A stretch of 64,000 nt of DNA from Bradyrhizobium sp. RP6 (GTDB taxonomy: Bacteria; Pseudomonadota; Alphaproteobacteria; Rhizobiales; Xanthobacteraceae). The DNA lies in assembly GCF_003837805.1 (NCBI RefSeq), contig NZ_RQIT01000011.1:1-64000 (forward strand), written 5' to 3'. The notes under the pieces were generated by a model. That model was not told where the DNA came from and made no database searches. It was given only the letters and a program-made list of their open reading frames with translations. Of this stretch, positions 1-8,357 are shown in pieces (the stretch's first letter is position 1; every line of letters begins with the position of its first letter). A program made the translations under genes and the position numbers.

Positions 1-67
1 CGGGGTGGATGAGGCGCCCGTGTCGGGACGCGGGATCCACGTGGGAGATCGGCCTCAGATACTCAAA

Positions 68-331
68 TCAGTAGCAGGTACGAACGCGGCCGACGTACTG
101 GCCGAAGGCGTTGTACTGGGCGACCCAGCCGCAGCGGTGATAGCCGTGATAATAGGGGTCGTTGCTGGCAGCGATCGTGGAGCCGACGACGGCGGCGGTG
201 GCAATGCCGGCGCCCACACCCCAGACCCAGCCGGGCTGCTTGGCTTCGGCCTGCGAGGTGGTGGACACGATGCTGCCGGTGACGGCGAGGGCGGCGAGGG
301 CTGCGGCGGCAATCTTGGTCTTGATCGACAT
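68..331 (-). CDS. Small secreted hypothetical protein
   Basis: The product is 87 aa. An Ala-rich signal peptide covers about residues 1-29 and ends in an AEA-like cleavage site. A Gly/Ala/Val stretch at about residues 36-56 could insert in or lie on a membrane. The C-terminus is rich in Tyr and His and has two cysteines that could form a disulfide. I chose the ATG at 331 because GGAG lies 6 nt upstream; an in-frame ATG at 343 overlaps that site and would spoil the signal peptide. I do not recognise a functional family. It resembles the many short glycine-zipper-like envelope proteins of Bradyrhizobium. It is convergent with nothing in view and appears monocistronic. Confidence 0.6.
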   Translation of the reverse strand: MSIKTKIAAAALAALAVTGSIVSTTSQAEAKQPGWVWGVGAGIATAAVVGSTIAASNDPYYHGYHRCGWVAQYNAFGQYVGRVRTCY

Positions 332-470
332 GTGAAACTCCATCCGGGTTGAGGCGGTCCTTTGTGGCCCGTGTGCCCAGTTGGACGGGCGCTCCTCGCA
401 TCCGGTTCGAAGATCGCAAATGTTGCCGCGGAGATTCGATCTTTCCCGAATGAATCCAGGAGGATGTCGG

Positions 471-1280
471 CTAGCCGAGAGGGCCTTTGGCGAGCCTGTT
501 CACGTCGAAGTTATCGACTTCGCTCAGCAGTTCGCAAAAGGCGCGCGCACCCTGATCGAGCAGCTGCTCCCCCTTCTCAGGGACTGCCAGCGTCGCATTG
601 CCGACCGCGCCGCTGGGATTGAGATCCTGCGCCTGCCAGGCAAATGGCGCGGGGCGCTGCGTCGAGAGCCAGCGATACTGCTTCTCCATCGCGACGCTGC
701 TCGCGGGGAAATCCGCGATCGCGTCTATGCGCACCTGGTCCGGATAGCGCGCCAGCATGATCGAGGTCTCGACCGCGCCGCCGTGAATGCCATGGCGCAC
801 TTCCTCGGCCGGGAACAGTCTGTCCGCGCCTGAGAGCCGCGACCATGACGTCGTCACCACGAACAGCTTGTGATGCGCGCGAAGGTCCTGCGCCACCAGC
901 ATCATCGCCGCGCTGTTGCCGCCATGGCTGGTGACGATGACGAGCTTCCTCACGCCACGGCGCGCAACGTCCTCGCCGATCCCTGTCCATTTCTTCAGCG
1001 CAATTTCGGTCGGCAGCGTCTGCGTGCCCGGATAGTCGATATGCTCGGTGGAGACCCCGACCGGCTCAACCGGAAGAAATCCGGCGGGAATGCTCTCAGG
1101 CAGCAGCTCGCGTACGCGCGCGAGATAGGCCCGCGCGATCAGCACGTCGGTCGTGAGCGGCAGATGCGGACCGTGCTGCTCGGTCGCCGCCAGCGGCAGC
1201 ACCGCGATCCAGCGCGACACCTCCGCAGGCCCCGCATCGGCCCAGTCGATATCGATCCAGTCGCGGGAGAGCGTCTTCAA
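471..1280 (-). CDS. Creatininase-family amidohydrolase
   Basis: Creatininase-family proteins are metal-dependent cyclic-amide hydrolases or deformylases (creatininase, ArfB-like). The metal-ligand motif EQHGPHLPLTTD is near the N-terminus, SHGGNSAAM is central, and HGGAVETS carries the later Glu, so the active site looks complete. Length from the TTG at 1280 is 269 aa, normal for the family. A GTG at 1304 is a possible start. The longest frame, to 1445, would overlap the start of the divergent transporter gene at 1431 and its extra N-terminus looks non-coding. The divergent position next to an ABC importer and a hydroxyacid dehydrogenase suggests a shared catabolic role. The substrate cannot be read from the sequence. 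Confidence 0.8.
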   Translation of the reverse strand: MKTLSRDWIDIDWADAGPAEVSRWIAVLPLAATEQHGPHLPLTTDVLIARAYLARVRELLPESIPAGFLPVEPVGVSTEHIDYPGTQTLPTEIALKKWTGIGEDVARRGVRKLVIVTSHGGNSAAMMLVAQDLRAHHKLFVVTTSWSRLSGADRLFPAEEVRHGIHGGAVETSIMLARYPDQVRIDAIADFPASSVAMEKQYRWLSTQRPAPFAWQAQDLNPSGAVGNATLAVPEKGEQLLDQGARAFCELLSEVDNFDVNRLAKGPLG

Positions 1281-1430
1281 GGTTTCTTTGCCCGAATTTG
1301 TCACGTAATTTGGGGTATCAGGGGACACGGGCCTGGCCGGCTCGCGTCCCCTGATGTCATGCGGTTTTATCGCGTTGCCTTCACTTGAGCCAGACACGAT
1401 TGGGCCAGCCACGATCGACGGAGTGCCATC

Positions 1431-2453
1431 ATGACCCCCTCTCATCTGCGGCGAGCGTTAACGGCGGGCTTGCTGGCCGCTTTCGCCTCCCTTGCACCGG
1501 CGCGCGCCGAGACGCTCGACAAGGTCACCTTCGGCACCAACTGGGTCGCCGAGGCCGAGCATGGCGGCTTCTTCCAGGCGGTCGCCGACGGCACCTACAA
1601 GAAATACGGGCTCGACGTCACAATCGTCCCCGGCGGCCCCAACGAGAACAACCGCATGCTGCTGATCGCCGGCAAGATCGATTTCTTCATGGCCGCGAAT
1701 ACGCTGATGTCGTTCGACGCCGTCGCCAACAACGTCCCCGTCGTGACCATCGCCGCGATCTTCCAGAAGGATCCGCAGGTGATGCTGACGCATCCAGACG
1801 CCAAGGTCACGAAGATCGAGGATCTCAAGCCGCTGACGCTGTTCGTCTCCAAGGAGGGCATGACCAGCTACTTCCAGTGGCTGAAGTCAGAATATGGTTT
1901 CAGCGAGAAGAACGTCCGTCCCTACAATTTCAATCCGCAGCCCTTCATCGCCAATCCCAAGAGCGCCATGCAGGGTTACGTCACCTCCGAGCCTTTTGCG
2001 GTGGAGAAGGCCGCCGGCTTCAAGCCCAACGTGCTGCTGCTCGCCGACTACGGTTTCAACACCTATTCGACCCTGATCGAGACGCGCCGCGACATCATCG
2101 AGAAGAAGCCCGATCTGGTCCAGCGCTTCGTCGATGCCTCCATGATCGGCTGGTACAATTACATCTATCGCGAAAATTCCGCCGGAAATGCGCTGATCAA
2201 GAGCCTCAATCCGGAAATGACGGACGATCTGCTCGCCTATTCCGTCGCCAAGATGAAGGAACACGGCATCGTCGATTCCGGCGACAGCCTGAAGAACGGC
2301 ATCGGCGCGATGAGCGACGAGCGCTACACCTCCTTCTTCAACAAGATGGTGAAGGCCGGCGTGGTGAAGGCGGATCTCGACTTCCGCAAGTCCTATACGC
2401 TGCGTTTCATCAACAAGGGCGTCGGCATCGAGCTGCGCCCGAACAAGCCGTAA
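1431..2453 (+). CDS. ABC transporter substrate-binding protein, NMT1/THI5-like
   Basis: This 340-aa periplasmic binding protein has a signal peptide at about residues 1-26 that ends ARA-ET. The mature part starts with the KVTFGTNWVAEAEHGGFF motif typical of the NMT1/THI5 (SsuA/TauA/pyrimidine-precursor) superfamily. The family binds aromatic or sulfonated small molecules, pyrimidine precursors and similar ligands. It is the first gene of a run with an ATPase (2705) and a permease (3532). A 251-nt gap packed with hairpins separates it from the ATPase gene, which may allow the binding protein to be made in excess. Specificity is unknown; the creatininase-like and dehydrogenase neighbours suggest an amide or hydroxyacid precursor. 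Confidence 0.88.
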   Translation: MTPSHLRRALTAGLLAAFASLAPARAETLDKVTFGTNWVAEAEHGGFFQAVADGTYKKYGLDVTIVPGGPNENNRMLLIAGKIDFFMAANTLMSFDAVANNVPVVTIAAIFQKDPQVMLTHPDAKVTKIEDLKPLTLFVSKEGMTSYFQWLKSEYGFSEKNVRPYNFNPQPFIANPKSAMQGYVTSEPFAVEKAAGFKPNVLLLADYGFNTYSTLIETRRDIIEKKPDLVQRFVDASMIGWYNYIYRENSAGNALIKSLNPEMTDDLLAYSVAKMKEHGIVDSGDSLKNGIGAMSDERYTSFFNKMVKAGVVKADLDFRKSYTLRFINKGVGIELRPNKP

Positions 2454-2482
2454 CGCATGCTGCGATTCGGCGAAGGTGGCTC

Positions 2483-2523
2483 GGCGGCCTACACCTCTCC
2501 CGAAGGGAGAGGTGTAGGCCGCC
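2483..2523. repeat. Perfect 19-bp inverted repeat after the binding-protein gene
   Basis: The arms at 2483-2501 and 2505-2523 are exact reverse complements around a 3-nt loop GAA. The element starts 30 nt after the stop of the binding-protein gene. No T-run follows, so it is more likely an mRNA-stabilising or processing hairpin, or a dispersed palindromic repeat, than an intrinsic terminator. Confidence 0.85.
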
Positions 2524-2533
2524 CTTGGCAGCC

Positions 2534-2589
2534 GTTCTTAAGAACGCCGAAGCAAAGCTTCGGCTATGTCGCATCGCCACATGCGATGC
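2534..2589. repeat. Cluster of three short palindromes
   Basis: Three perfect palindromes follow each other. GTTCTTAAGAAC is at 2534-2545. GCCGAAGC-AAA-GCTTCGGC is at 2546-2564. GCATCGC-CACAT-GCGATGC is at 2571-2589. With the neighbouring hairpins they fill the space between the binding-protein and ATPase genes. They look like pieces of dispersed intergenic repeats. Confidence 0.75.
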
Positions 2590-2648
2590 GGGTGCGGGGT
2601 TGCGCTCCCTCGTGGCCCCTGATCCCGCTCATCCGGCGCTGCGCGCCG

Positions 2649-2671
2649 ACCTCTCCCCGATGGGGAGAGGT
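2649..2671. repeat. Perfect 10-bp inverted repeat (CTCTCCCC palindrome)
   Basis: ACCTCTCCCC at 2649-2658 pairs with GGGGAGAGGT at 2662-2671 around the 3-nt loop GAT. Nearly the same palindrome recurs at 55621-55645, so this is a dispersed family. It lies 33 nt upstream of the ATPase gene start. Confidence 0.8.
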
Positions 2672-2704
2672 GAAGGGCGCCCGAAACGCTGCAGTCTTCA
2701 ATCA

Positions 2705-3535
2705 ATGACCGAGCCCAAGACCTCGTCTGCCGTCGAGGCCAGCCTGACGGCTCTTGCCGTCAGCCTGCGCGGCGTGACGAAGGCCTATGACAACGGCGTC
2801 ACGGCACTCGGTCCGTTCGACCTTACTGTCCGCAAGGGCGAGTTCATCTCGTTGCTCGGCCCGTCCGGCTGCGGCAAGTCGACGGCGCTGCGCATCATCG
2901 CAGGGCTCAGTGCGCCGTCATCGGGCACTGTGCGGGTGGCACGTCACGAGGGCTCGGTGCAGCCGGGCCATCTTCGACCAGGGCACGGCATCGGCTTCGT
3001 GTTTCAGGAGCCGACCCTGATGCCCTGGACCAGCGTCCGTGAGAACGTGCGGCTGCCCTTGAGGCTCGCAGGCGTGCCGAAGGCGGACGCGCGCGCGCGT
3101 GCCGACGCGGCGCTCGCCAGCGTCGGGCTCGCCGATTTCGCCGATGCCTATCCGCGCGAGCTCTCCGGCGGCATGAAGATGCGGGTGTCGCTGGCGCGCG
3201 CGCTCGTCACCGATCCCGACATTCTGCTGATGGATGAGCCGTTCGCAGCGCTCGACGAGATCACGCGCTTCCGCCTCAACAACGATCTGCTCGTGCTGTG
3301 GCGCCGCCTTGGCAAGACCGTCATCTTCGTCACCCATTCGGTGTTCGAATCCGTCTATCTATCGCAGCGCGTGGTGGTGATGACGGCCCGGCCCGGCCGC
3401 ATCCAGGCTGATATCCGCGTCGAGACGGTCGAGCCGCGCGGGGAGGAGTTTCGCACCTCGGCCGCCTATTCCGATTATTGCCGAAGAGTGTCGGCCGCGC
3501 TGGCCCCGTCGTATTCGGGACAGTCGACGTTATGA
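2705..3535 (+). CDS. ABC transporter ATP-binding protein (nitrate/sulfonate/taurine-type)
   Basis: This 276-aa nucleotide-binding subunit energises the importer. It has Walker A GPSGCGKST, signature LSGGMKMRVSLARAL, Walker B ILLMDEPFAALDE and the H-loop VTHSVFES. The order and spacing match the SsuB/TauB/NrtD group. I chose the ATG at 2705, which gives a normal length. The same frame is open back to 1385, but that upstream part overlaps the binding-protein gene and is not coding. The stop overlaps the permease start (ATGA at 3532), so the two are translationally coupled. The acting complex sits at the inner membrane. Confidence 0.9.
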   Translation: MTEPKTSSAVEASLTALAVSLRGVTKAYDNGVTALGPFDLTVRKGEFISLLGPSGCGKSTALRIIAGLSAPSSGTVRVARHEGSVQPGHLRPGHGIGFVFQEPTLMPWTSVRENVRLPLRLAGVPKADARARADAALASVGLADFADAYPRELSGGMKMRVSLARALVTDPDILLMDEPFAALDEITRFRLNNDLLVLWRRLGKTVIFVTHSVFESVYLSQRVVVMTARPGRIQADIRVETVEPRGEEFRTSAAYSDYCRRVSAALAPSYSGQSTL

Positions 3536-4350
3536 GCGCGCAAGCTCCCATCACCGTGAGATCGTCCGGCGCGCAGCGCGCGATGCGCTTCGTGCTGCCC
3601 GTCATCGTGTTCGCGGCCGGTCTCGTCGCCTGGGAACTCGTGGTCCGCATCAAGGGAATCCCGCCTTACGTGCTGCCGGCGCCGTCCGTCATCGTCCTGA
3701 CGCTGATCAAGGACTGGACGGTGCTGTCACAATCGCTCGCCACCACGCTCCTGACCACGCTCGAGGGGTTCCTCGCCGCCAGCGTCGGCGGCATTGCGCT
3801 TGCGCTTGTGTTCAACCAGTCGAAATGGGTGGAATACTCGCTGTTCCCCTATGCCATCGTCCTGCAGGTGACGCCTGTGATCGCGATCGCGCCGCTGCTC
3901 CTGATCTACCTGGAGCAGCAGACCGCGGTCGTGGTCTGCGCCTTCATCGTCGCGTTTTTCCCGGTGCTGTCCAACACCACGCTCGGGCTGAATTCGGTGG
4001 ATCGCAATCTCGCCGGCCTGTTCCAGCTCTATGGTGCCTCGCCGCCACAGACGCTGCGCCTTCTCAAGCTGCCCGCGGCACTGCCCTACATTCTCGGAGG
4101 CCTGCGCATCGCCGGCGGCCTGTCGCTGATCGGCGCGGTCGTGGCCGAGATCGCGGCGGGAACAGCGGGCGCCGGCTCCGGCCTCGCCTACAGAATCGCC
4201 GAGTCCGGCTATCGCTTGAACATACCCCGCATGTTCGCAGCGCTGCTTTTGCTGTCGCTGGCCGGGATTGTCATCTATGGGGTGCTGGCGCTAGTTTCCC
4301 ATCTCGTTTTACGGCGCTGGCATGAGAGCGCGCTTGGAAAGGAAGACTGA
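3532..4350 (+). CDS. ABC transporter permease (NMT1/SsuC-type)
   Basis: The product is a 272-aa inner-membrane permease of the BPD_transp_1 family with about six hydrophobic segments. A first transmembrane helix is at about residues 20-38. The coupling loop with GASPPQTLRLLKLPAALP at about residues 180-200 fits the EAA motif that docks the ATPase. I chose the ATG that overlaps the ATPase stop by 4 nt instead of the longer frame from 3478. The stop in turn overlaps the start of the dehydrogenase gene at 4350, so the transporter and enzyme are almost certainly cotranscribed. Confidence 0.9.
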   Translation: MSAQAPITVRSSGAQRAMRFVLPVIVFAAGLVAWELVVRIKGIPPYVLPAPSVIVLTLIKDWTVLSQSLATTLLTTLEGFLAASVGGIALALVFNQSKWVEYSLFPYAIVLQVTPVIAIAPLLLIYLEQQTAVVVCAFIVAFFPVLSNTTLGLNSVDRNLAGLFQLYGASPPQTLRLLKLPAALPYILGGLRIAGGLSLIGAVVAEIAAGTAGAGSGLAYRIAESGYRLNIPRMFAALLLLSLAGIVIYGVLALVSHLVLRRWHESALGKED

Positions 4351-5339
4351 TGGCTGCCGGTTCGATTTCGTCCGAAAAGATCGACCTTCTGATCTATGGG
4401 CCGGTGCGGCCGATCCTCGAGAACGGCTTTTCCGATCATTTCGTCGTGCACAAGGCGGAGACGCGCGGCGATCTCGAGCGCCTGACGCCGGCGGTCCGCG
4501 ACAAGATCCGCGGCGTCGCGGTGACCTATCACACCGTGCGCGCGGACAGGGATTCGCTGTCACAGCTGCCGAAGCTGGAGATGGTGGCGAGCTTCGGCGT
4601 CGGCTACGACCATGTCGACGCCAAATACGCGGCCGAGAACAATATCGTCGTCACCAACACGCCCGACGTGCTGACCGAGGAGGTCGCCGACGTCGCGATG
4701 GGTCTTCTGATCGCCACCTTGCGCGAGTTCATCAAGGCCGACCGTTACGTCCGCTCCGGCCTCTGGCAGACGCAGAACTATCCGCTCAGCGTCGGCTCGC
4801 TGCGCGACCGCAAGGTCGGCATCGTCGGCATGGGCCGGATCGGCCAGGCCATCGCGCGCCGTCTCGATGCCTCGCTGGTGCCGGTGGTCTACCACTCGCG
4901 CAATCCGTCCAAGGACGTCTCGTACAAGCATTACCCCGACCTGATCGAGATGGCGAAGGCGGTGGACACGCTGATGGTGATCGTGCCCGGCGGCGCCGCT
5001 ACGAACAAGATGATCAATGCCGAGGTGCTGAAGGCGCTCGGCCCGCGCGGCGTGCTGGTCAATGTCGCGCGTGGCTCGGTGGTGGACGAGCCGGCGCTGA
5101 TCCAGGCGCTGAAATCAGGCACCATTCTCGCCGCCGGCCTCGACGTGTTCGCCGCCGAGCCGAACGTGCCTGACGAGCTCAAGACCATGCAGAACGTCGT
5201 GCTGCTGCCGCATATCGGTTCGGCCTCGGTGGTGACGCGCAACGCCATGGATCAGCTCGTGGTCGACAATCTCAAGGCCTGGTTCGCCGGCAAGGCGCCG
5301 CTGACGCCGGTTGCGGAAACGCCGGTCAAGGGGCGCTGA
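4350..5339 (+). CDS. D-isomer-specific 2-hydroxyacid dehydrogenase
   Basis: The 329-aa enzyme interconverts a 2-oxoacid and a D-2-hydroxyacid with NAD(P)H, as glyoxylate/hydroxypyruvate reductases do. The Rossmann motif GIVGMGRIGQAIARRL, the catalytic Arg in NVARGSVVDE, the Glu region in FAAEPNVPDEL and the catalytic His in LPHIGSAS are all present in the right order. Start and stop overlap the neighbouring genes (TGATG at 4348 and 5337), so it belongs to the ABC-importer operon. It may process the imported compound or a breakdown product. The exact substrate is not predictable from sequence. Confidence 0.9.
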   Translation: MAAGSISSEKIDLLIYGPVRPILENGFSDHFVVHKAETRGDLERLTPAVRDKIRGVAVTYHTVRADRDSLSQLPKLEMVASFGVGYDHVDAKYAAENNIVVTNTPDVLTEEVADVAMGLLIATLREFIKADRYVRSGLWQTQNYPLSVGSLRDRKVGIVGMGRIGQAIARRLDASLVPVVYHSRNPSKDVSYKHYPDLIEMAKAVDTLMVIVPGGAATNKMINAEVLKALGPRGVLVNVARGSVVDEPALIQALKSGTILAAGLDVFAAEPNVPDELKTMQNVVLLPHIGSASVVTRNAMDQLVVDNLKAWFAGKAPLTPVAETPVKGR

Positions 5340-6061
5340 TGAGAGCTCTTCGGGCCGTTGCATCCGCCGTCGCGGCCTCTTTGGCCGCGATCGGCGCCGT
5401 CGCGGCCTGCTTGACCCCGATCGGCATCGCGCATGCACAGGATGCGACCAGCCTGAAGAAGCAGATGCCCGGCCAGTGGGAGCTCTCGACCACCGAGCGC
5501 AGCAAGACCTGCGTCGTCACGCTGAAGAGCGATGCGGCGGCGCAAGGCTTCAAGCTGGAGCTGGAGCCGGCCTGCAAGACGGCGCTGCCTTTCACGAAAG
5601 ACATCGTCGCCTGGAACGTCAGGGGCCTCGACATCGTCCGCCTGCAGGACGCGGCCGGCGAGGCCGTGATCGACTTCACGGAGGTCGAGGCCGGCATCTT
5701 CGAGGGCCTGCGGCAGGGCGAAGGCGTCTACATCCTGCAGGATCTCGCCGCCGCGCGTTCGATGGCAAAGTCGATGGACCAGATGATCGGCGACTGGTCG
5801 ATGGTGCGCGGCAACGGCCAGCCGGTCTGCGGGCTGACTCTGACCAACACCGAAGCGGACCCGGACAATTTCCAGGTCTTCCTCAAGCCGAGATGCGACG
5901 CGGTGATTGCGCAGTTCAATCCGACGCAATGGCGTCTCGAGCGCGGCCAGATCATCCTGATGTCGAAATCGGGTGAGGCCTGGCAGTTCGAGGCCGACGA
6001 CCACGCGCAGTGGCGTCGTGTCCCCGACACCGCCGATCCCCTGATCATGCTTCGTCAATAG
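5339..6061 (+). CDS. Secreted protein with two AprI/Inh-like domains
   Basis: The 240-aa product has a signal peptide (about residues 1-34, ending AHA-QD). Two similar halves follow. One starts PGQWELSTTERSKTCVVTL at about residue 44 and the other starts IGDWSMVRGNGQPVCGLTL at about residue 147. Each has the W...C...C arrangement of the AprI/Inh metalloprotease-inhibitor beta-barrel. Single-domain members block serralysin-type proteases in the periplasm. Tandem domains and a place at the end of a transport/dehydrogenase operon are unusual, and no serralysin gene is in this window. It may be a structural lipocalin-like relative without inhibitor activity. Start overlaps the dehydrogenase stop. 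Confidence 0.75.
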   Translation: MRALRAVASAVAASLAAIGAVAACLTPIGIAHAQDATSLKKQMPGQWELSTTERSKTCVVTLKSDAAAQGFKLELEPACKTALPFTKDIVAWNVRGLDIVRLQDAAGEAVIDFTEVEAGIFEGLRQGEGVYILQDLAAARSMAKSMDQMIGDWSMVRGNGQPVCGLTLTNTEADPDNFQVFLKPRCDAVIAQFNPTQWRLERGQIILMSKSGEAWQFEADDHAQWRRVPDTADPLIMLRQ

Positions 6062-6117
6062 GCGCCGCGGGCGTACCCGGCCTGCATGTTTCGCCCGGCG
6101 ATGCGAAGCATCGTCCG

Positions 6118-6212
6118 GAGACGCCCGCTTTGGCGGCTCCTCACCATGAGTGTCTGATATCTTGCCGCGTAACGCGACCTCATCCTGAGGGCCCGCCGGA
6201 GACGGGCGTCTC
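6118..6212. repeat. Imperfect long inverted repeat (CTCATCCTGAG family)
   Basis: The arms at about 6118-6150 and 6179-6212 are near reverse complements. The right arm has the CTCATCCTGAGG...GGGCGTCTCGAAGGATG pattern that I recognise as a very common intergenic repeat in Bradyrhizobium. It lies between two convergent genes. No open frame is supported here. Confidence 0.7.
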
Positions 6213-6228
6213 GAAGGATGGCCGCAGG

Positions 6229-7620
6229 TTACGTCGTCAGCTTCGGCGGCGGCGCGGTGCCTTGCGCCCATTTCTCCATCTTGCCGAGCACGCCCCAGAC
6301 GGCGAGCGCGAGCGAGATCGGCATCGCGAACTGGCTGAGGCCGGGCACGGCAGTCACGATCGTTCCGAGCAGTCCGGCAAGCCCGCCTGCATTGGGGCTT
6401 GCCGTCACCGACGAGAGCAGCGCGGTGAGCAGCGAGCCGCCGATACCGAGCGCGGTCTTCTTGCCGTCGAGCAGCTTGCCGATGGTCTCGCCGAGTGCGC
6501 CGTTGACCTGGCCCAGCATGGGCTTGCCGCCGCCCGTGTTGAGCAGGGTGCTGAGCAGGTCGACGACCTGCTTCAGCTGATCGACGGGGGCGGGGCTCGT
6601 CGGGGTGACTGGTGCGGGCACGGGCGCCTTCTTGTTGATGAGGGAGAAAAGCCGTTCGAACAGGCTGAGCGGGTCGTTCGTGGCAGGCAATGTGTTGCTC
6701 GGCACGACCGCTGGCAGCGTCGCGCCGCCGGCTGACGGTCGCAGCAATTGCGCGAGGTCCTCCAGCCGCTTCAGGATCTGCGACAGGTCGATCGCCTGCA
6801 CTGGGCCTCCAGACTGCGTCGCGCGCGTGATCGCGGCGACCGTGGCCGCATCGAGAAGCCCGGTATCCCTCAGGCCGTTCTGTTGCTGAAACTGCGAGAC
6901 GGCGGCCCTGGTCTTTGGTCCGCTGATGCCGTCCTCGGCGAGCGGCGGATTGGTGCCGAGCGTGTTGAGCGCCTGCTGCATGAGGGTGACCGTCGAGGCC
7001 AGCTCGTCCTCGGGCTCGGTGCGGCCGGCGAACTGCGGGCTGCCGTCGATCGTGATCGAGGAATCGAGAGACATCATCGCATGCAGGATCACCGCCGTGC
7101 CGAGCTGCGAATCGACGTGACTGGCGTCGAACACATGGTCACGGACGTACTTTCCCGCCCTTGCCTCTGGCGGGCCGTACAGCGTCGAGCCGCCATAGAG
7201 ATAGGGCGAATTGACGCTCTTGGCCTGGTAGCCGAAGCCGTTGAACGCCTCGAGCCGGAACAGCATCCGCGCGATGCCCCAATCGTGCGCGCCAATGAAG
7301 TTCTGGATTCTGAACGCGTCCACGGCGCCGTCCACGAACGTGCCGAATGGTCCGCGCCCTTTCGGAACGATCGTCGTCACGCGGTGGAGTGACTGGCCGT
7401 TGCCGAGATAGGTGTCGAAATCGAAGTTGGATTCGCGGTAGTGGCAGAGCGCGGCAAAGTACCACGGAACGCCCGTCAACCGCTCGATCTGCTGGTATGT
7501 CGCCTTGCCGTTGAGAGCCTTGCGGGCCACGGCGTTCACCTCGGCGAGGCGTTCCGGCCGGATCTCGAGACCGGCCCAATTCCGCTCATACTGGTTCTTC
7601 AGATTCTCGAATGAAATCAT
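6229..7620 (-). CDS. Lysozyme-like peptidoglycan hydrolase with PG-binding domain and hydrophobic tail
   Basis: This 463-aa protein starts with a lysozyme-like domain (about residues 1-195). The motif HYRESNFDFDTYLGNGQSL contains a likely catalytic Glu, followed by a VPKGRGPF motif seen in phage-type muramidases. A PG_binding_1 domain follows at about residues 205-265. A low-complexity Pro/Leu linker comes next, and a Gly/Ala/Leu-rich hydrophobic region at about residues 385-455 could span or perturb a membrane. There is no signal peptide. I chose the ATG at 7620, with GGGAG 6 nt upstream, over 7635. No phage genes flank it. It could be a domesticated endolysin or an autolysin released by lysis. 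Confidence 0.75.
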   Translation of the reverse strand: MISFENLKNQYERNWAGLEIRPERLAEVNAVARKALNGKATYQQIERLTGVPWYFAALCHYRESNFDFDTYLGNGQSLHRVTTIVPKGRGPFGTFVDGAVDAFRIQNFIGAHDWGIARMLFRLEAFNGFGYQAKSVNSPYLYGGSTLYGPPEARAGKYVRDHVFDASHVDSQLGTAVILHAMMSLDSSITIDGSPQFAGRTEPEDELASTVTLMQQALNTLGTNPPLAEDGISGPKTRAAVSQFQQQNGLRDTGLLDAATVAAITRATQSGGPVQAIDLSQILKRLEDLAQLLRPSAGGATLPAVVPSNTLPATNDPLSLFERLFSLINKKAPVPAPVTPTSPAPVDQLKQVVDLLSTLLNTGGGKPMLGQVNGALGETIGKLLDGKKTALGIGGSLLTALLSSVTASPNAGGLAGLLGTIVTAVPGLSQFAMPISLALAVWGVLGKMEKWAQGTAPPPKLTT

Positions 7621-7870
7621 TTTTCGCTCCCGCAAATTGAATGAATTCTCGACTCTTCGTGCAAGCCGAAGTGAACCGGCTGCCGTGATCGCCGTGACTG
7701 CAGCGTGAACTCCGAGAATCTGGCAGTCCGCCGGCCCGGCGTATGTGAAATGGCTTACAGCGCCGATGTAAAATCACCGGTAGAACATCAACCGCGGTGC
7801 GACCGCCGTTGCGGGAACCGGCACGGCTCTCCATCCGTTAACAATGAGACGGTCCGGCAAGGAGTCCTGC

Positions 7871-8242
7871 ATGGCCAAGCGCGTCCTCGCGATCGGTATC
7901 GAACCCGGCAATGCGGACTACAGCGCGCTTCAGGTCACGCCGGAGCTCGTGCGCGGCTATATCGAGGCGCAGCTGTTGCGCCTGCGCGATCTCGGCTTTG
8001 ATGTCACGAGCTGCCTGATCGATCTCGACGCGACAGCAGAAGCCGCCGTTACGGCGGCGCTGCAGGATGAGAGCTTCGACTGCATCGTCATCGGCGCCGG
8101 CCTGCGCGAGCCGAAGGAGCGCCTCGTGCTGTTCGAGAAGGTTCTCAACCTCGTTCACCGCATGGCGCCGGATGCTGCGATCTGCTTCAACACAACGCCT
8201 GCAGACACGGTCGAAGCGGTGCAGCGCTGGGTGGAGCCCTAA
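7871..8242 (+). CDS. Conserved hypothetical protein, Rossmann-like
   Basis: The 123-aa soluble protein has alternating beta and alpha segments. It has two hydrophobic strands, KRVLAIGIEP and DCIVIGAGLREP, that look like a small Rossmann or flavodoxin-like fold with a Gly-rich turn. No catalytic motif or transmembrane segment is visible. The start at 7871 is supported by AAGGAG 6 nt upstream; an ATG at 7844 lacks one. I do not recognise a named family, although similar short proteins are annotated as hypothetical in Bradyrhizobium. It is divergent from the lysozyme-like gene across a 250-nt gap. No operon partner is evident. Confidence 0.65.
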   Translation: MAKRVLAIGIEPGNADYSALQVTPELVRGYIEAQLLRLRDLGFDVTSCLIDLDATAEAAVTAALQDESFDCIVIGAGLREPKERLVLFEKVLNLVHRMAPDAAICFNTTPADTVEAVQRWVEP

Positions 8243-8357
8243 CTGGACGGACTCGGGCAGGCCAAAAATCGCCGATTATGGAGTTTTGTCGGATTTCGAA
8301 CTTTTTCTCCGTCTGAGCGACCAAGACAGATTGGTTCATACTCGATAGGGCTTTGAC

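Noticed and set aside
1385..2704. Long upstream extension of the ATPase frame, giving a 716-aa protein
   Set aside because: It overlaps the clear binding-protein gene in another frame, has Arg-rich low-complexity composition and no domain.
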